A stretch of DNA of 64,000 nt from NCBI GenBank assembly GCA_031763025.1, contig JASSKH010000026.1, forward strand, positions 1,302,001 to 1,366,000. The letters run 5' to 3'. The position numbers and the translations under genes were made by a program. Positions 36,988 to 50,500 of the stretch are shown here, piece by piece. This DNA comes from Macrocystis pyrifera. Lineage: Eukaryota; Sar; Phaeophyceae; Laminariales; Laminariaceae. Below the pieces are notes generated by a model. It had not been told where the DNA came from. It worked only from the letters and a program-made list of their open reading frames with translations, and searched no databases. The stretch's first letter is position 1; each line of letters starts with the position of its first letter.

Positions 36988-38850
36988 TTGACAAGATTGA
37001 ATACTTTGACAATGATTCTCCTGGAGACTCACGATCAGAAAATATGTTCACGGCCCTCATTCAGCAGTCTAAAACCAGTACATTTCACACCAGTCTAAAT
37101 TTGGTATAATGTTCGACCGTCAAAACGTATGTTCACAACTACTGTGCTCAAGTATGGAGAGCTTCAAGAGAAGAACGGAGCAATTTTTGTTCGTGCCAAA
37201 AACAAGTAGAGATGTTCGGCGATTCAGTGATTTCTCTGGCCAGTGCACATGCATTCGCAAACGGGTACTTCCTCGGTAATCTGTGGTATGTTTTGTGGTT
37301 GTCGAAGCCTCGCAAGACGCCCGGCTTTCGTCAGGTAGCACGGCATGGCGGGGCTGAGGGTATGTCGCGCTGGGCAAGACACGGAGACACGAGCGGGCCT
37401 GACTAAGGCTCTTGTTTGCACTCCCCTCTGTTCGAATCATATAGATTCTTCGCCCAGGTCCTTTTTGGTCTCTCGTAGGAGTTGACGCAGCGCCATCTCA
37501 GCTGTTGGTCCACACGACCATTGCCACCGAGAAACTCTTTACAGCCTCCTGGTCCGGCGAAATATGATCAAAATGGAGTTCCATAAAACCCAACAGTGTT
37601 GTCAAGCAAGGGTTGAAGGTGTGCCGTCCAAGGGCCGAAAATAACGAAATAAAGGGCCACTACTATACCAGGTACAAATTTCAGTGTGTTGAAATGAAAA
37701 AAGTCGGGCCTGGAAAATAGGAACGTGAAATGATATGATACTCAGTCAGTTGCGATACTTACCCAATATTAATAGTTGAAAGATTTATGTGCGATCATGG
37801 GCACACAAGTGTGAGCGCTGTGTGTGTGTGTGTTTTTTTTTTCACCACAGCCATTCTGATGCAGGAAAACGGTGGTCGTTCCGGGGCAATGGCTCGACAC
37901 CGTATTAATAGATGGAATCGCCGGGCAGTTTCATGTGCGGGTTTGGCACTTGTTTGGGCAGGATGCCAACTTCCTCCTCGAGGTTTTTCTTGTTTCTATA
38001 ATTTCCGGTTGTTCCTCTCTGGGTCTTGGAACACATTGTTAGTGACCAAAAAAACGAGTATAACGGATCCTTCTGAATCTAATAATTCGACTGCTTGCAG
38101 TGTGGTAGGTACGGGCACCGATGATCATTCTTCAACCAAGCAGTGACCGATGGTGTTCGTTGTCTGTCGTCGCGTTTTCCCTCTGAAATCCCTAAAGATT
38201 GTAAATGGACAATGAGCATCTCATGTGTGTAGCATTGCAGATGTGGAAGGTGGGGGGGGGGGGGGGAAAGCTCCGGACCGCGGCGATCAAAGTAGAACAG
38301 ACAAAAGATGAACTCGAGATTGGCCATCACTGCGTGTTGTCATAGCAATTCGACGCGAATCCAAGGAAGAAAGCGCTGAATCCTTCTCGCGATAAAAACG
38401 AAGGCACGTGTCGTAGTGGTGAGGAGAGTCTGCTGTATGACCCCGGATCTAAATGACAATTAACCATAGGAAGTAGAGAAATGAAGGGCGAAAATGACAA
38501 ATAAACATGAAAAGCCACTTTGCGATCCCAACTGTGTGTTGGACGTTGGAGCTTGATCGTAGGTCGAACGCCGTTGGGCTATTGCTAATACTGGGTCACA
38601 ACGTAACCTATTAGCCACAAAGTAAAAGTTGTTGAGCGTAGACGGCCAGTGGTTTTGAGGAATCGTCAAGCATGTAAACGTAACCCTCGCTCGCACAAGA
38701 AAACTCGGACAGAAGCAGAATTGATGCGAAAAAGGTGTAAAAAAACACTTCCATTAACCGTCACTGGCGGCATATCAGTGCCCCCCCCCCCACACCCTCC
38801 CCCTATCCGGTCATGGTTGCCATTCCCAAAGTGGCACGGCATAACGCAAA
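36988..38850. other. Convergent intergenic region, 1.86 kb, no gene seen
   Basis: No exon with conserved peptide or consistent splice signals was found on either strand. There is a TG run with a T tract (37818-37841), a G tract (38252-38265) and AT-rich TTAATATT palindromes. It must hold the 3' UTRs of the flanking genes. Confidence 0.45.
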
Positions 38851-41800
38851 TTAACCGAAGTTAGGGGTGACCTCCATAGCGATCTCCTCCTTGGGCGGGA
38901 GGATGGTGATAACGTCCGAAAGAGGGATCTTGGGCCCCCCCTTGCCCTGCAACAGTAGAAGCGCAATGGCGGCGAGAATGGTATGTGTGACGTGGCACTT
39001 TATTTCGTATCGTCGAACGGAACTAATCCTCAACCGAGCAAGTGGAACTAGATGAAGTGACATGAATGGATGCTACCGAAATACATATTATAACCGAATG
39101 ACGTCCTCCATGATGAGCACTAGGCTTCAACTCAACAACCTCATACGGCATACTGAAACCAGACCCCGCACCATTTACACATGCAGAGACAAGTCCAACA
39201 TGCACAAGATGGATAACCCTGTGCCTCCAGTAGAGCCGGTTTAAGAAGGACGATACAGAAAGTTGGGCGACCATGTAAAAGTGAACTCTAGAGCTTCGCG
39301 GCTCGATCCGACGGGGAAACGGTCTGCACCGACTTAGGCCAAAACAAAAAGCACACACATCGGGCTCTTGACGGTCTCGTTTATATTGACCTCTTTCCAG
39401 ACAGTTTGACGCGTACCGTTATGCCGGTAGGCTTGAAATAATAAGGAGTGAAATCGCCACAACCCTGAGCCTCCGCTATGACAAGCCTGAAGCTTTTTTA
39501 TTAACTCAGTTCAGGAAATACACTGGCGGTCAGCCGGCATCGGGTTTACAGGAAAACTAGGTACCTCCCCCTAATGTTTTATTTACCATAGGCGTTTCAG
39601 AAACAGTGCTTACCGTCGGGTCGTGGGGAAGCATGATGGACACGGTCACACCAAGCACGCCCTGGCGCATCATGACGTGGCGCACAGCGTGGTCCACGTA
39701 GGCTGGTACACGAAAATAAAAAGCACGACCCAGGCATCCGGATTTGCAGAGGAGATTCGGTCAGATTGTAAGTCGAGGCTTTGTGTATCTTCAAGGCAAA
39801 ACTAACCGTGCAGAAATGCGCCAAGCTAATTGCCTAGGTGGGGTAAATAAACATGTTGATTTATGGTCCATTGTGCTATAGAGCTGGAGACGTCCCAACT
39901 GCGTTGCACCTCGTGCTGCGATCTCCAAACGGAAAGAGCTGCCATCGGGCTGTCATCTCAGCTGCAAAATGTCGAAGCACACACAAGGAAAAACACTGCA
40001 TACGAGCCAGGGGCAAACGAAAGCGTAAGCATGATACTTACCCTCCCTGACGCGGCCGCTCTTGATCATGTAGCCGTCCCTGAACTTCATGGACTTGGCA
40101 CGCTGCGCGCGAAGCTTACCAGCCACGATCACCTGGCAAAACCGAAGAGCGGCATTAGCTCGCGGCGACAGGCACCATATCGGTATGTTGCAGTGAAAAA
40201 ATGTGGCTCGCGCGTGCGGCTCCTACTTGCAGGGACGAGAAACATCTCCGGCGTGGCTGTGCTTGAACGCGTCCGGTATATAGGCTACGAGGAATGCCCA
40301 GCCGCGTCGGACTCCACCCGGCTATTTATCTCACTGCAGTAAGTACTTGTTTGGGGTTGGTTCTCTTCTGCATACGGTACGCCCACATACATGCGCGGCC
40401 ACGACTGAAAAATAAAAATTCAGGCGTTTTCCTTTTCAGTCAAAATACTTGAACTTACATTCGTAGCACCACTGAAAAAAGATACGACCGTCTTCTTGGG
40501 GTTTTGCTTCTTCACCTCGGGAAGACGCGGCTATTTTCTTGGGTTTCGTTGTGCATAAGGCCACGTGGTTTGTTGCGGCAGGTGCAATCTGCAACCATAC
40601 TCGACTGCGATGTTCGCATAACGCCCCAACCCCGACACACAGTGAAACCTCAACTTATGCTCTTTCGGGTGAAAAAAAAAACCTTGCAGATGATATCTAC
40701 CAAGTAATACTGGGCCTGTATTGTGCTTGCTTACTTCTGCCGTCTACCGCTCTATTAATATTAATTAACATGGGCACAGTGTCAAGCATTTGTCTCCATT
40801 CTAACACCTCCCACTCCTCACCTCGGCGCCCTTAGCACCAGACTCCATGATGAAGCGGAGCACACCGTAGCACGCACGGCGCACGGCGAGTCCACCCAGA
40901 AGCTTGTACTTGAGCGACTCGGCCTGCAGAACATTGTTATACATCGAAACGGTAAAGTTCAGTCGAGGCGAGAATACTTTCCAGCGATCCTGCATGCGAT
41001 CAGCTAAACACGGGAAGACCACTTGCATCTGGTGTAGGAGATATTCGACAAGGCGCCGATCACTCTTCAACCGGTAGACACGGCAACGCTACCAACCAAC
41101 CACCATGCGCATCGAGGCGCTACCAGCTGAAAGCCGGCGAATGGCGGGCCGTATCTTACTCGTGTTTATATTTCATGGAGCCTGCCCGTTTCATTCCCGG
41201 CTGTAGTATGGACAACCTTCCGTTGCTGCGTGGTGAGCGGTCAGAACCTAAGACCCTGATACAGAACTGCCGCCACCGCTGGGGTAACCATACACACCTG
41301 GGTCTGCGCGCACAGACCACGCTTCGACACTCGCTCGGCGTATAGCTCGACCGCATCATCAGGGAAGCTGAACCTGTGATGACACCAGAACACCACAAAA
41401 CAACAGGGTCAACACCGAGAGCACGTTTTGCGCCATATTCTGACGTGGGGAGCAGGAAATACATGAACGTTTTGCCGCACTCTGACGCGAGGAACAGCTG
41501 CACCGCCATGGTCGTCCTTTTCGGACGTGAATATTGTCCACACAAATACGATCAGGGGGATCTTAATGGACCGTCTACTTACAGTGTGAGCGCACAGCGG
41601 CACGCTAGCGTTATTAGAATAATGATGTGCGCTTTTCGTACCACCCCTTACATGTATCATATTTAATACCTGGTACCAGGTAGTTAGTTCGGACACTACA
41701 CATATCCTATCAACAGAGGTCTTTGGTATGGCTCATGTTGTAATCGCGTTGTCGCCATTTTCTCTCTCAAGGGGATAAAATAAAAGATGTGTTGCCGACG

Positions 41801-44067
41801 AGCAGCACGCGAAGCATTACAACGGTCAGTGTTTCTTCTGGTTACCTTATGTAACATACTAGGTACTCGCATATAGTGACACTTGTCAATACGTGGAGAA
41901 TGAGATCGCTGTGATGGGAGCTTTTTTTTCTTGCTGTAATCATTGGCTTCACGTGTGTTTGTCGTTGATGTCTACCCGGTAAGTGATTACTCACGGGTTA
42001 TAGTCCCCTGTATGCACATGTTGGGCCGAGTTGAGTGAGTTAGGGTGCTGTTAGCCAACTTACTGAGTTTAGTCGGCAAGTCGTCTGGCGAAACCGGCTG
42101 ATGGCCAGCAGACTTGCCGACTGACGTCACGCGAGCATGGAAACACAACACACAACAAGCCGGAGAGTTGTCACCTTCGGCAAACGACTAATATTAATAC
42201 TAACAGCTAACTATTAGTCCGACTAACAACTATTAATAGTTGGCCGACCCACAGCTCTATCAATTGAGAGAGGAGCCGGCAGATTTAGCGCTGCTACCGT
42301 ATTAAAACTTCGACGTATATATACCTGTTCTACTTATGTATTGCTTGACTCCTTTTTTTCTCGCACGTAGAAGAGCACACACTGGGACAGCAATCCGCGC
42401 TACATATATAGATATAGGAAGAACATCAATGTATTGGTTCGCTTCGAGACTTCGTGAGCGCAGAGTACTTCAGGGGGCTCAAGCAGTGATGCTCAATTAG
42501 TTTTTGGCCGTCGCCAGGGGTTCAAGCAGTGATGCTCAAGTAGTTACTGGCGATCGCGGGCTTTGATACAAGAACGAAACCCAAAGCTGGGGGGAAACGA
42601 AGTGCTGTTTTCCATCGACTCCATGAGGAGAGCAACAAGTTCGTATACAACTAACTGCTGCATCCCCCTTTTGGGAGACAAAGTATTTGGAATTAGATTG
42701 GGATCATTTTGGCAGCGTAAAAGGGTATTCGTCCATAAATAGAACGAAAGCAGTCCACAGGTTGAGTTCAGGAGGCCTTACGTAGTAGTCGGGTGGGTGG
42801 ACCACCCCAAGGTTCGTTTAGCTTTAGCCTTTTTCGTGCGAGGCCGATTAACGATATCTGACATTCTATTATTGTATTACGATGCGAGTTTCTAATTTTG
42901 ACGGCGTGAAACATAGCAATCACCTCCGATGGCTCAAGCCTTTTTCTACATGATTGAACAGTTCATTTTGCTGAAGCTTTTTTATTGCTTCACTAAACAG
43001 CAGTTGATTGCTGAAGCCTTTATTTGTAAGTGTTTTAGTCCACCAAATCAACAGACGATATACAACAGCACAGCACCAGCGCTGAATAACAGGGCCCAGC
43101 TGTGCGCCACACCAGGTACGATATGCACCAGGTATACCATGTCCAAGTACACTAAAAAAACTTGATCTTGTGCGAAGACGGGTAAACGAGGTCAACAACG
43201 GAGATTAGCTGGTTAACTTTGGGGCTCAATATTCAAAGGGTCAACAACTCAATAATGGGGATGCTTGTATATTATTAATATTAAAATAGCAGAGTACGAG
43301 GTACACCGGTAGCACGGTAGATCTGATATCGAACTATTGGGATAAATCAAATTCTCCTATTCGAGGACTCGGTACGTAACGCTTTCTAGCACTAAAAACG
43401 CAAGAACGTTGAGAGTCTTCGTGGTTACGAGAACAACTTCTCTGTTGCGTGATACCTCAAACAAAACGGAAGTGGTTCGTGAGTTCGTGAGCCACAAATA
43501 GCAGGCACCCACGCCGACTGGAACGAAAATCAGTGGTGAAGGGCGTCAAACGACCCGGGACCGAGCGGAACGTGACCAGCAGTGCTAAAAACGCACAAAA
43601 ACGAGCAAACGTTGCAGAGAGAGGGAATAACGCACCTCTTCTGCACCACGGAAGTGAGCTCCCTGATGCGCTGTCCCTTTTCGCCAAGCACGTTCTGCGG
43701 GCGGGTGGCACTGATGATGATCTCGGTGCGCAGGGGCGTTACGCGCACCTCCACTCCAGCGTACCCCTCCTCCGCAAGCTCTTGCGTTAGGAGCTTCAAC
43801 AGGAGTCAGTGGGCAAAGAGCAAAGAGAGCGCGATTGAGATTTCCGCAACCGGGAACAGACGTGCCCGAGCGCGAGATCATGACCATTCAGGCACGACGT
43901 CTGCACAGAAGAGATTTCCGTGGAGACTATTGCTGTACACTGCTGTGTGCATGCATGGCTGTGCATGGACGAGGGCAGCGACGCAGCGATGTGCTCACCT
44001 CGTTCAGTTCGACGAAGAAAACACCGTCGGCCACGAACTTGCGCTTCTTGGACATGTTGGTCGCCAT
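38851..44067 (-). CDS. RPS3: 40S ribosomal protein S3 (uS3)
   Basis: Structural protein of the small cytosolic ribosomal subunit at the mRNA entry channel. Seven exons: 44067-43999, 43793-43636, 41373-41298, 40923-40822, 40132-40042, 39702-39614, 38946-38851; phases agree throughout and give 226 aa (yeast 240, human 243). Exon 1 reads [20 protein letters not shown]. The KH domain follows, with [17 protein letters not shown] and the GEKG loop in [16 protein letters not shown]. The C-terminal domain has [55 protein letters not shown] and [17 protein letters not shown]. The tail after [13 protein letters not shown] is short, which explains the smaller size. Intron 2 (41374-43635) is 2.3 kb. Start codon shares a 527-bp head-to-head gap with the UBA gene. 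Confidence 0.96.
42071..42122. repeat. Hairpin in RPS3 intron 2
   Basis: AGTCGGCAAGTCGTCTGG and its near-perfect complement (2 mismatches) flank a 16-nt spacer. Confidence 0.6.
42472..42561. repeat. Two tandem ~45-bp repeats in RPS3 intron 2
   Basis: TCAAGCAGTGATGCTCAA occurs at 42479 and 42523, followed in both by a TAGTT...GGC.GTCGC/GATCGC stretch. Confidence 0.65.
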
Positions 44068-44594
44068 GGCTGTGCCTGAAAACCGACAAAATCATCGAAC
44101 TCTTAAGTCAAAGGATCGACTACCATATATTATCTACCAGAACAGCAGTTGCGCTAAAGACGCACAACTCTCGACGAAGCGCGTTGCTTTCGGGCGTACT
44201 TGGCACAAAGCTCCCAGCGCCAAAGCTATGTGGGGTCGTAGCGATAGCCAGCAAGAACCAGATGTACCACAAAAATAATGGACACGATTGCCTCGAGAAA
44301 AACGGCAGGGATACTGCACCGGCATCAACGAAGGCACTTCGAACGAACGTGAACCGACCTATACTGATTGACGATACGAGTCGATAGCCTAAATCACACC
44401 TGGGTTGCTTCAAAGCTCCGGGTGGGGGTGGAGGTGTGTGCACCACAGCAGATGGGTTTGCTAATATATGGCGTTATCGTTTAGGGGCGTTTTCATGTTT
44501 CGCTTCGCAGCAGAAAACACGGCCGAAAACACAGATGGGAAAAGCAGAGTTGTCACATCAGCTCACTGCTGATTGCTGCACCGCTTGTGCTGCC
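44068..44594. promoter_or_regulatory. Head-to-head promoter region RPS3 / UBA gene
   Basis: 527 bp between divergent start codons. An in-frame ATG at 44436 could extend the UBA protein by 53 residues, so the true promoter may be shorter. No TATA box recognised. Confidence 0.4.
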
Positions 44595-47500
44595 ATGCCG
44601 AAGCGCAAGGCCGACGAGGATAAAAGGACACAAGACGTGGTGCGACCATCTGCACCTTCTGCTAGCAACGATGACGAAGACAGTGACTTTTGTGATATAA
44701 TCGAAGGTCCGATTGCGACACCCGGAACAGCAGTGCCTCAGAGCATCCCGCCGCAACGATCTGTCCTTGCCTCGCCTTTAGTCCCAGCAGCACGTGCCAA
44801 CCCGCAACCGCCATTTGCAGCGGCCCATTCGCGTCATGATCCCAATAACGCTGGGGTTTTGTCGATGCTGGCCGGATTCTCAGGGGCAATGCCATATATA
44901 CAGCCAATGCATGCAGCGGGGTTTGACTTTCGTCAGATGCCCGTATGCCAGCAGAGACATTCTTTCGAGTATGGTCCGCCAGATATACTCGCTTCCCAGG
45001 CTCCCTTCCAAGGCAGGCGGTATCCCCCGGGACCCTCGGTGCCTCGTCCGGTGGCATCTCCGGTGGCATCTTCGTCCAACGGAATGTCGAGTGGTGCATC
45101 ATCGCCGGGTGAGACACAAAATATGATCTGCTGTATGCATAAAGAGGCTGCCTGCGCGCAAGGCGTTATTGAAGTTTGGTACAGATACGTAGAGCGGTAG
45201 ACAGCAGAGTACGGGTAGTAGCACTGCTGTCTTTAGGGTACGGGCGGTAACTGTCACTCCGGACGACTCGTACATACTCGTAGCTCTTGGAGTACCGGTG
45301 TCGGCGTTCGATATCTCAACGGTATAACCAGAACTGCAAATAGGGCTTTGAACGAAAGAGCTGATGTGCCCAAATGCCTCTGTTGTGTCTGGTGTCGTTC
45401 GGGACTTTTGTGTGATCTTTGGTACCAGGTATCATTTTCGAACCCACCCAACCCAAGGGTAGAGAGTCCGTCATGTGTTCTCCATTACGTCGAGACTCGA
45501 GACAACAGAGTAATATCGGGCAGAAATAGTGGGACCTACACGCGGAAACCCAAGAGTGGTTCCAGAAGTTCGAAACGACGAGGGAAAGACCAGCTCAACC
45601 CTTGTAGAACTGCAATCCCCGTTTGCTTTTTAACTGGTTTGTCCCCAAAACGGGACTGCAATTAAGGGCCGTTCCTAACGAACCAAAAAAAAATCACGAT
45701 TCGTGATTTTTAGGCATGCCAAAAGATCACGATCCGTGACATTTCAGTTGTAACGAAAAAAGCCGAAAAACGTCGCGTTTCGTGATATTTTCAAATAGTT
45801 AAAGTTCTGATATTTCAAACCCAACGTTTTTGGGGGTGTGGAGCAAACTCTCGAGAGTTTGGCACGGCCAGGCCGGGCTGGGCCGTCCGCACCTGGCCTA
45901 GCCCGTGACATATTCGAATCGCGGGCCGAAGCCTGACCCAGCCTGCGAGATTCCAACTTCACCGGCCGTCGGCCAAGCTCGTTTCGCGAGATTCCATCTC
46001 GCAGGCCGTCTGCGCGGCCTGGCCTGTGACATCCCCAGGTCACTTTCCCGTTTGTCTTCCAGCAGTGGCTCCTCCTCCTGGAAATTTAGAGGCCACAACC
46101 TCCTCGTTAGCCCGCGCCCAGCGGTGTCTTTGGGTAGCCGCCCGTTGTCCACAAGCAGCATACGAAGCAGAGTCTGCCATGCCCCTATGACGACCATCGG
46201 ATACCGTTGGTGCACGTGGGTTGCGTAGTGCCTTGATCAGGCGTATTTTGAGACTCGACAAGTGTCACGAATCGTGATTTTGTTTTTTTTAGGGAAAAGC
46301 TAAGAAAAATGGCGTCATGAATCGTGATTTTTTTTGTCGTGATTCACGACAAAGAAATCACGATTCACGACAAAAATCTCACGAATCGTGATTTTTTTTG
46401 TTCGTTAGGAGTGGCCCTAAAAAGGGTAGGGCTGCAGTCCTGTTTTGGGGACAAACCGCTCGAATTATACTCTGTAAGTACTAAGGGCCGCTCCTAACGA
46501 ACCGCAAAAAAATCACGATTCGTGACTTTTTGGCATGCCAAAAGGTCACGATCCGTGACATTTCAGTTCCAACGAAAAAAGTCGAAAACCGTCGCGTTTC
46601 GTGATATTTTCAAATGGGTAATGCTATTTGCGACACCGGTGTCGTAATTTCTTATTTGCGACACAGTGTCGCAAATAAGCGGCTTATGTGCGACACCGCG
46701 TCACGTTCGCGGCACATGCCTCAAATTGGCTCCGCACCGCCAGGGATGTGTTGGCATGGTGCAGGGCCATCATTGAAGCTATCGCATTACCGAAACGGGC
46801 CAGGACTCGAGGAGATATCTGGCCTCTTGGTGCACCCGCAAAACGTTCAGATCGGTGTCGCAAATAAGCCGTATTTGCGACACGGACACCGCGACGTGGT
46901 TGCCGCACACGCTCCGGATCGGCAAAGCGCTATCAGTAGAGTCTCAGCATGGCATAGGCTACCATTGAGGCCATCGTGTAGCCAAAACGGGCCAGTACTC
47001 GACGAGATATGGGGTATCCTGGTACAACACCCGCAGAACCTTCTGGCTGTCGCAAATACCGTACTTGCGACACCGCGACGTGGTTGCCGCACACGCTCCG
47101 GATCAGCGACGTACTACCAGTAGAGTCTCAGCATGGTGTAGGGCTACCATTGAAGCTATCGTGTAGCCTAAACAGGCCAGTACTCGAGGAGATATAGGGT
47201 ATCCTAGTACACCCAGGCTGATGTCGCAAATAAGCCTTATTTTGCGTGTATCCAGAACGGGCCATTACAGTAGTAGTAGATACTGCTGTGTGTGGTGTCC
47301 TGGTCATCCTGGTACACTGCTGTCAGAATAGTCAGACTGCTGTCGTAAAGCCGCATTTGACGACATCGCACAACGTTCGTCGCGCGCGCCCCGTTTAGAC
47401 CAGGACAACCACGGCGGTGGCTTATTTTATAGCATAGCTCGGACTATACCACTGTACAGCATGTTTCCACGAGTACGTCGATCGTTAGCCACGTCATCGT

Positions 47501-50500
47501 GAATCAATGAATGGATTTGAAATTAACTTGGTTATATTGCCGCGCCTTGTTGTAATAAGTTGTACGTACTATAATTAAGACCGCTGGTATCGTTCAAAGC
47601 GCCGGGTGCTCTGTGGCACAACTGAAGGGCACAGAAGTTTGTGCACGCTGCGCTCTGAATATGTTTTTTGTGCTTGCCTGTGGATGCTATCGAAATAGGT
47701 GGGTGTATGTCATCTACAGCAGTATCATAGTACCGCTGTAAAATTGGCGTTCGTTCCGTGCAACCATCATCACCCGCCAATGTGGTTGTTTAATTGCCCT
47801 TGAACAGCCGTGTAAAAGCGCCTATCCCTCAGGCGTTTACCAGCGCCTATCGTTCTGTCGCACAGGACTGAACAAACTGTCGAAACGCTGCGCACAGTTT
47901 TTGTCGGATTAGTTAAGGCAACCAACACACCCCATAGATGCACAGAGGGCGGCCATGCTGCGGCTCGCCTAGCTATGCGTCATAGTGTTTGTTGTACGCG
48001 TTCTTTCCGACACATTATCCTGCTTGTTGTTGCACCAACAGCAGTCCACAGTATCCGCACTGCTGTAGTATTAACATATACTATTATTAATAATATTAAT
48101 ATTCTAACTTAGGGCACATGCGTAGCACGTAGTTTGTAAACGGATTCCCGATGTTTATCTCTAACGGTTGTGAAACATACAAATTGCAATAGAAACCCAC
48201 AGCGGACTGCATGAGTTCAATGTAAGCGGCAGGGGAGTAAGCCGCCTTGTTCATGGTGACGAAGAAATCGGTATGTGTAACGCGTGTAGAAGATCGTGGA
48301 GTTCGTAGGCTGCTTGGAAGGTGTCCTTCGATGCCCTGCAGTATTGTGTAGAGTTCCCACCGTGCTGTTGTCTGCTGTACACACTGGTGCGCGGGTTGGA
48401 GGTTTTTCCATAAGTTTAGGCAGCATGTTTGCGGAGAGAACCCCAACCACTATGGAAGACTCACCAACATCCCGCAACTCCAGCAGATTGTTCGCACTGA
48501 CCTGCCCCACTCAAATCATGCGTAGTCTCCTCGTCCAGCTACGCAGTCAATTCCCGATTTTTTTGCATGCCCTGGTTGGGGAGGCAGTCTGATGGGTTAT
48601 GTATAGTTTTCGCACTCCTAGCCTATCGTGTTTGTGTGTTTAGTCTGTTGTATGTAGCACGGCAGCAGTAGTAGAAGAGCCACGTTGAATATTCTGACCG
48701 TGTACTAGGATACCCCATATCTCCTCGAGTACTGGCCCGTTCTGGCTACACGATAGCTTCAATGGTAGCCCGACACCATGCAGAGACTAATGGTAGTTCG
48801 TCGCCGACCCGGAGCGTGTGCGGCAACTACGGCGCGGTGTCGCAAATATGGTATTTGCGACACGCGTGTCGCAAATAAGCCATTTTTGCGACACCATCCA
48901 GAAGATTCTGCGGGTTGTACCAGATACCCCATATCTCCTCGAGTACTGGCCCGTTTTGGCTACACGATGGCTTCAATGGTAGCCCTACACCATGCTCTAC
49001 TGGTAGCGCTTTGCCGATCCAGAGCGTGTGCAGCAACCACGGCGCGGTGTTGCAAATGCGGTATTTGCGACACGCGTGTCGCGAATAAGGCTTCTTTTTG
49101 TTTGCGACAGGAGCCAGAAGATTCTGCGGGATGTACCAGGATACCCCATATCTCCTCGAGTACTGGCCCGTTTTGGCTACACGATGGCTTCAATGGTAGC
49201 CCTAGCCCATGCTGAGACTCTACTGGTAGTGCTTTGCCGATCCGGAGCGTGTGCGGCAACCACGTCGCGGTGTCGCAAATACGGTATTTGCGACACCGAT
49301 CTGAACGTATTGCGGGTGCACCAGGATGCCAGATATCTCCTCGAGTCCTGGCCCGTTTCGGCCATGCGATAGCTTCAATGATGGCCCTGCACCATGCCAA
49401 CACTTCTCTGGCGGTGCGGAGCCAATCTGAGGTATATGCCGTGAACGGACACTGTGTCGCAAATAAGAAATTACGACACCGGTGTCGCAAATAGCATTAC
49501 CCTTTCCAAATAGTTAAAATTCCGATATTTCAAACCCAACGTTTTTTTGCGTTTTCTGGGGGTGGATCTGGAGAGTGGGGCACGGCCAGGCCGGGCTGGG
49601 CCGTCCGCACCTGTGGCCCAGACCGTGACATATTCGAATCACGCGCCGAAGCCTGACCAGCCTGCGAGATTCCAACTTCACCGACCGTCGACCAAGGTCG
49701 GTTCGCGAGATTCCATCTCGCAGGCCGTCTGCCCGGCCTGGCCTGTGACATCCTCACGTCATTTTGCCGTTTGTCTTCCAGCAGTGGCTCCTCCTCGAAA
49801 TTTCGAGGCCACAACCTCCTCGTTAGCCGACGCCCAGCGGTGTCTTTGGGTAGCCGCCCGTTGTCCACAAGCGGCGTACAAAGCAGAGTCTGCCGTGCCC
49901 CTATACAGACCTTCGGATACCGTTGGTGCGCGTGGGTTCCGCATTGCCTTGATCAGGCGTATTTAGAGACACGACAAATGTCACGAATCGTGATTTTGTT
50001 TTTTTTTTTTTAGGGAAAAGCTAAGAAAATTGGCGTCATGAATCGTTTACGACAAAAAAAAATACGATTCACGACAAAAATCTCACGAATTGCGATTTTT
50101 TTTTTTGTTCGTTAGGAGTGGCCCTAAGTGGTTTGTCTCCGAAACGGGACTGCGGTCCTATAGGGGTTAAGCACCCACCTGGGCACTCCCGTGAAGAAAA
50201 GCACGTGGAAATGCACTACGAAAATAGAACGAGGAGTGTAAGGGTGTGTCCAAACAGAATCGAAAAGCGATATCGAAAATTGAATCCATTTTGATTGCGA
50301 TAGTAAATATTAGCCCGTCCAAACAGAATCGAAAAGAAAAAATAGCAATGCAGTCGAGAAGCAAAGGAGAGCACAACCCACTTGGGCCGCTCGCAACTGT
50401 GCACACATGCCGGCAATCTAGCACTCGGCAACACAGATCCACCACAAACGTAAGCAAACGCGACGGCAATTCGATTCCGGGACGTCGTTGAGCCTCCCAT

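Larger units (their letters stand above)
46485..50124. mobile_element. PIF/Harbinger-like MITE, copy 2, interrupted by a Mutator-like element
   Basis: TIR GGGCCGCTCCTAACGAAC at the left and its complement at the right; TAA duplications at 46482-46484 and 50125-50127. Without the inserted 2887 bp plus 9-bp duplication it would be about 744 bp, matching copy 1 (752 bp). Confidence 0.8.

Noticed and set aside
46614-49494. Several long open frames on both strands with repeated peptide blocks
   Set aside because: They follow the repeated modules of the TIRs of the Mutator-like element and appear in mirrored form on both strands, so they are repeat artefacts.
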